64,000 bases of DNA from Allomuricauda sp. F6463D (GTDB lineage: Bacteria; Bacteroidota; Bacteroidia; Flavobacteriales; Flavobacteriaceae): the NCBI RefSeq assembly GCF_023015965.1, contig NZ_JALKAN010000001.1, positions 1,324,160-1,388,159 on the forward strand, read 5' to 3'. Below the pieces are notes generated by a model. It was not told the origin of the DNA, searched no databases, and was given only the letters and a program-made list of their open reading frames with translations. Of this stretch, positions 63,696 to 64,000 are shown in pieces. The translations under genes were made by a program, and so were the position numbers. Numbering within the stretch: position 1 is the stretch's first letter; the number at the start of each line of letters is the position of its first letter.

Positions 63696-64000
63696 ATGCA
63701 TCAACCTAGAACATATCTGGATAATTTCTTTTTGGTCGTAAAAGGCCTTTGTATGGGAGCCGCAAACAAGGTCCCCGGTGTTTCGGGTGGCATTGTTGCC
63801 TTTGTGGCCGGTTTTTATGAAGAATTTATCTATTCCCTACAAAAACTTAATTCCAAAGCCCTCAAATTATTCTTTAACGGAAGGTTTAAAAGTTTTTTCC
63901 AGTATATCAACGCTAAATTTCTGGGCCTATTGATTTTTGGAATGTTGGTAAGCTATTTCAGTGTTTCCAGAATTTTAGACTATTTCCTAGAGCATAACGA
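63696..64000 (+). CDS. DUF368 family membrane protein (second of tandem pair), 3' end missing
   Basis: Starts at ATG 63696 and is still open at the window end (101 codons seen). The signature K-G-L-C-M-G-A-A-N-K-V-P-G-V-S-G-G appears at about residue 16 and the following A-F-V-A-G-F-Y-E-E-F-I matches the first copy's A-F-I-S-G-I-Y-E-E-L-I. The Asp after the Ala-Ala in the first copy is Asn here. A diverged tandem paralogue, likely co-transcribed. Confidence 0.88.
   Translation, partial: MHQPRTYLDNFFLVVKGLCMGAANKVPGVSGGIVAFVAGFYEEFIYSLQKLNSKALKLFFNGRFKSFFQYINAKFLGLLIFGMLVSYFSVSRILDYFLEHN

Overview
The window is chromosomal DNA from a marine-type member of the Flavobacteriaceae (Bacteroidota), AT-rich and gene-dense. 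The evidence is a gliding-motility lipoprotein (GldI), two proteins with type B C-terminal signals of the type IX secretion system, a two-subunit methylmalonyl-CoA mutase, a SusB-like GH97 glycosidase, the long Bacteroidota form of signal peptidase I, and promoters that repeatedly match the Bacteroidota -7 element TAnnTTTG. Genus cannot be fixed from sequence alone; Muricauda/Maribacter-like relatives are plausible.

Layout. 1-3062: methylmalonyl-CoA mutase, small subunit (cut by the window edge) and large subunit. 3197-8973: a forward run of parA, parB, a DUF5683 protein, dapB, lepB, WbqC and DUF6122. 8962-13739: a reverse operon encoding a small membrane protein, MutL, two rhomboid proteases and an EEP-family phosphodiesterase/nuclease. 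13923-15170: reverse ribH with a membrane-anchored TPR protein. 15297-17099: recF, a lipoprotein and a DUF721/DciA-like protein, closed by a perfect 24-bp-stem terminator shared with convergent ndk. 17683-21471: a PhoD-like lipoprotein opposite nrnA, gldI and a cyclophilin-FKBP fusion. 21493-21792: a 300-bp IS3 remnant. 21907-24028: an unknown lipoprotein and two tandem unknown seven-helix membrane proteins. 24048-26137: rpsT, two identical tRNA-Glu genes and proS. 26233-32458: a low-complexity lipoprotein, an OmpP1/FadL-like outer-membrane protein and two tandem T9SS cargo proteins. 32592-34769: folE and cysS. 34766-37801: AraC regulator divergent from an aldehyde dehydrogenase and DUF779 protein. 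37865-41422: yidD, lgt, DUF192, GNAT and a soluble tandem ABC ATPase. 41678-42859: a decayed IS3-family element. 42937-50051: DUF3810, two amidohydrolase-like secreted proteins, a lipoprotein and an RNA methyltransferase. 50055-58089: Ste24-like protease, RelA/SpoT, a Fur-family regulator, purA, GH97 and dps. 58351-64000: OstA/LptA-like protein, class III aminotransferase, TPR protein and two tandem DUF368 proteins, the last cut by the window edge.

Most of the window is housekeeping and envelope biology; I found no CRISPR array, prophage, toxin-antitoxin or obvious new defence system. The least expected observations are: two decayed copies of the same IS3 element that have lost complementary parts and both sit just before intrinsic terminators; a 7TM membrane gene whose homology begins at an ATC codon; a CRP/FNR-type palindrome placed for class II activation before dps; a MutL whose endonuclease motif is altered; and an amidohydrolase pair in which two of three modules lack the metal-binding HxH motif. 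Functional statements are family-level recognition by reading; no database search was run.
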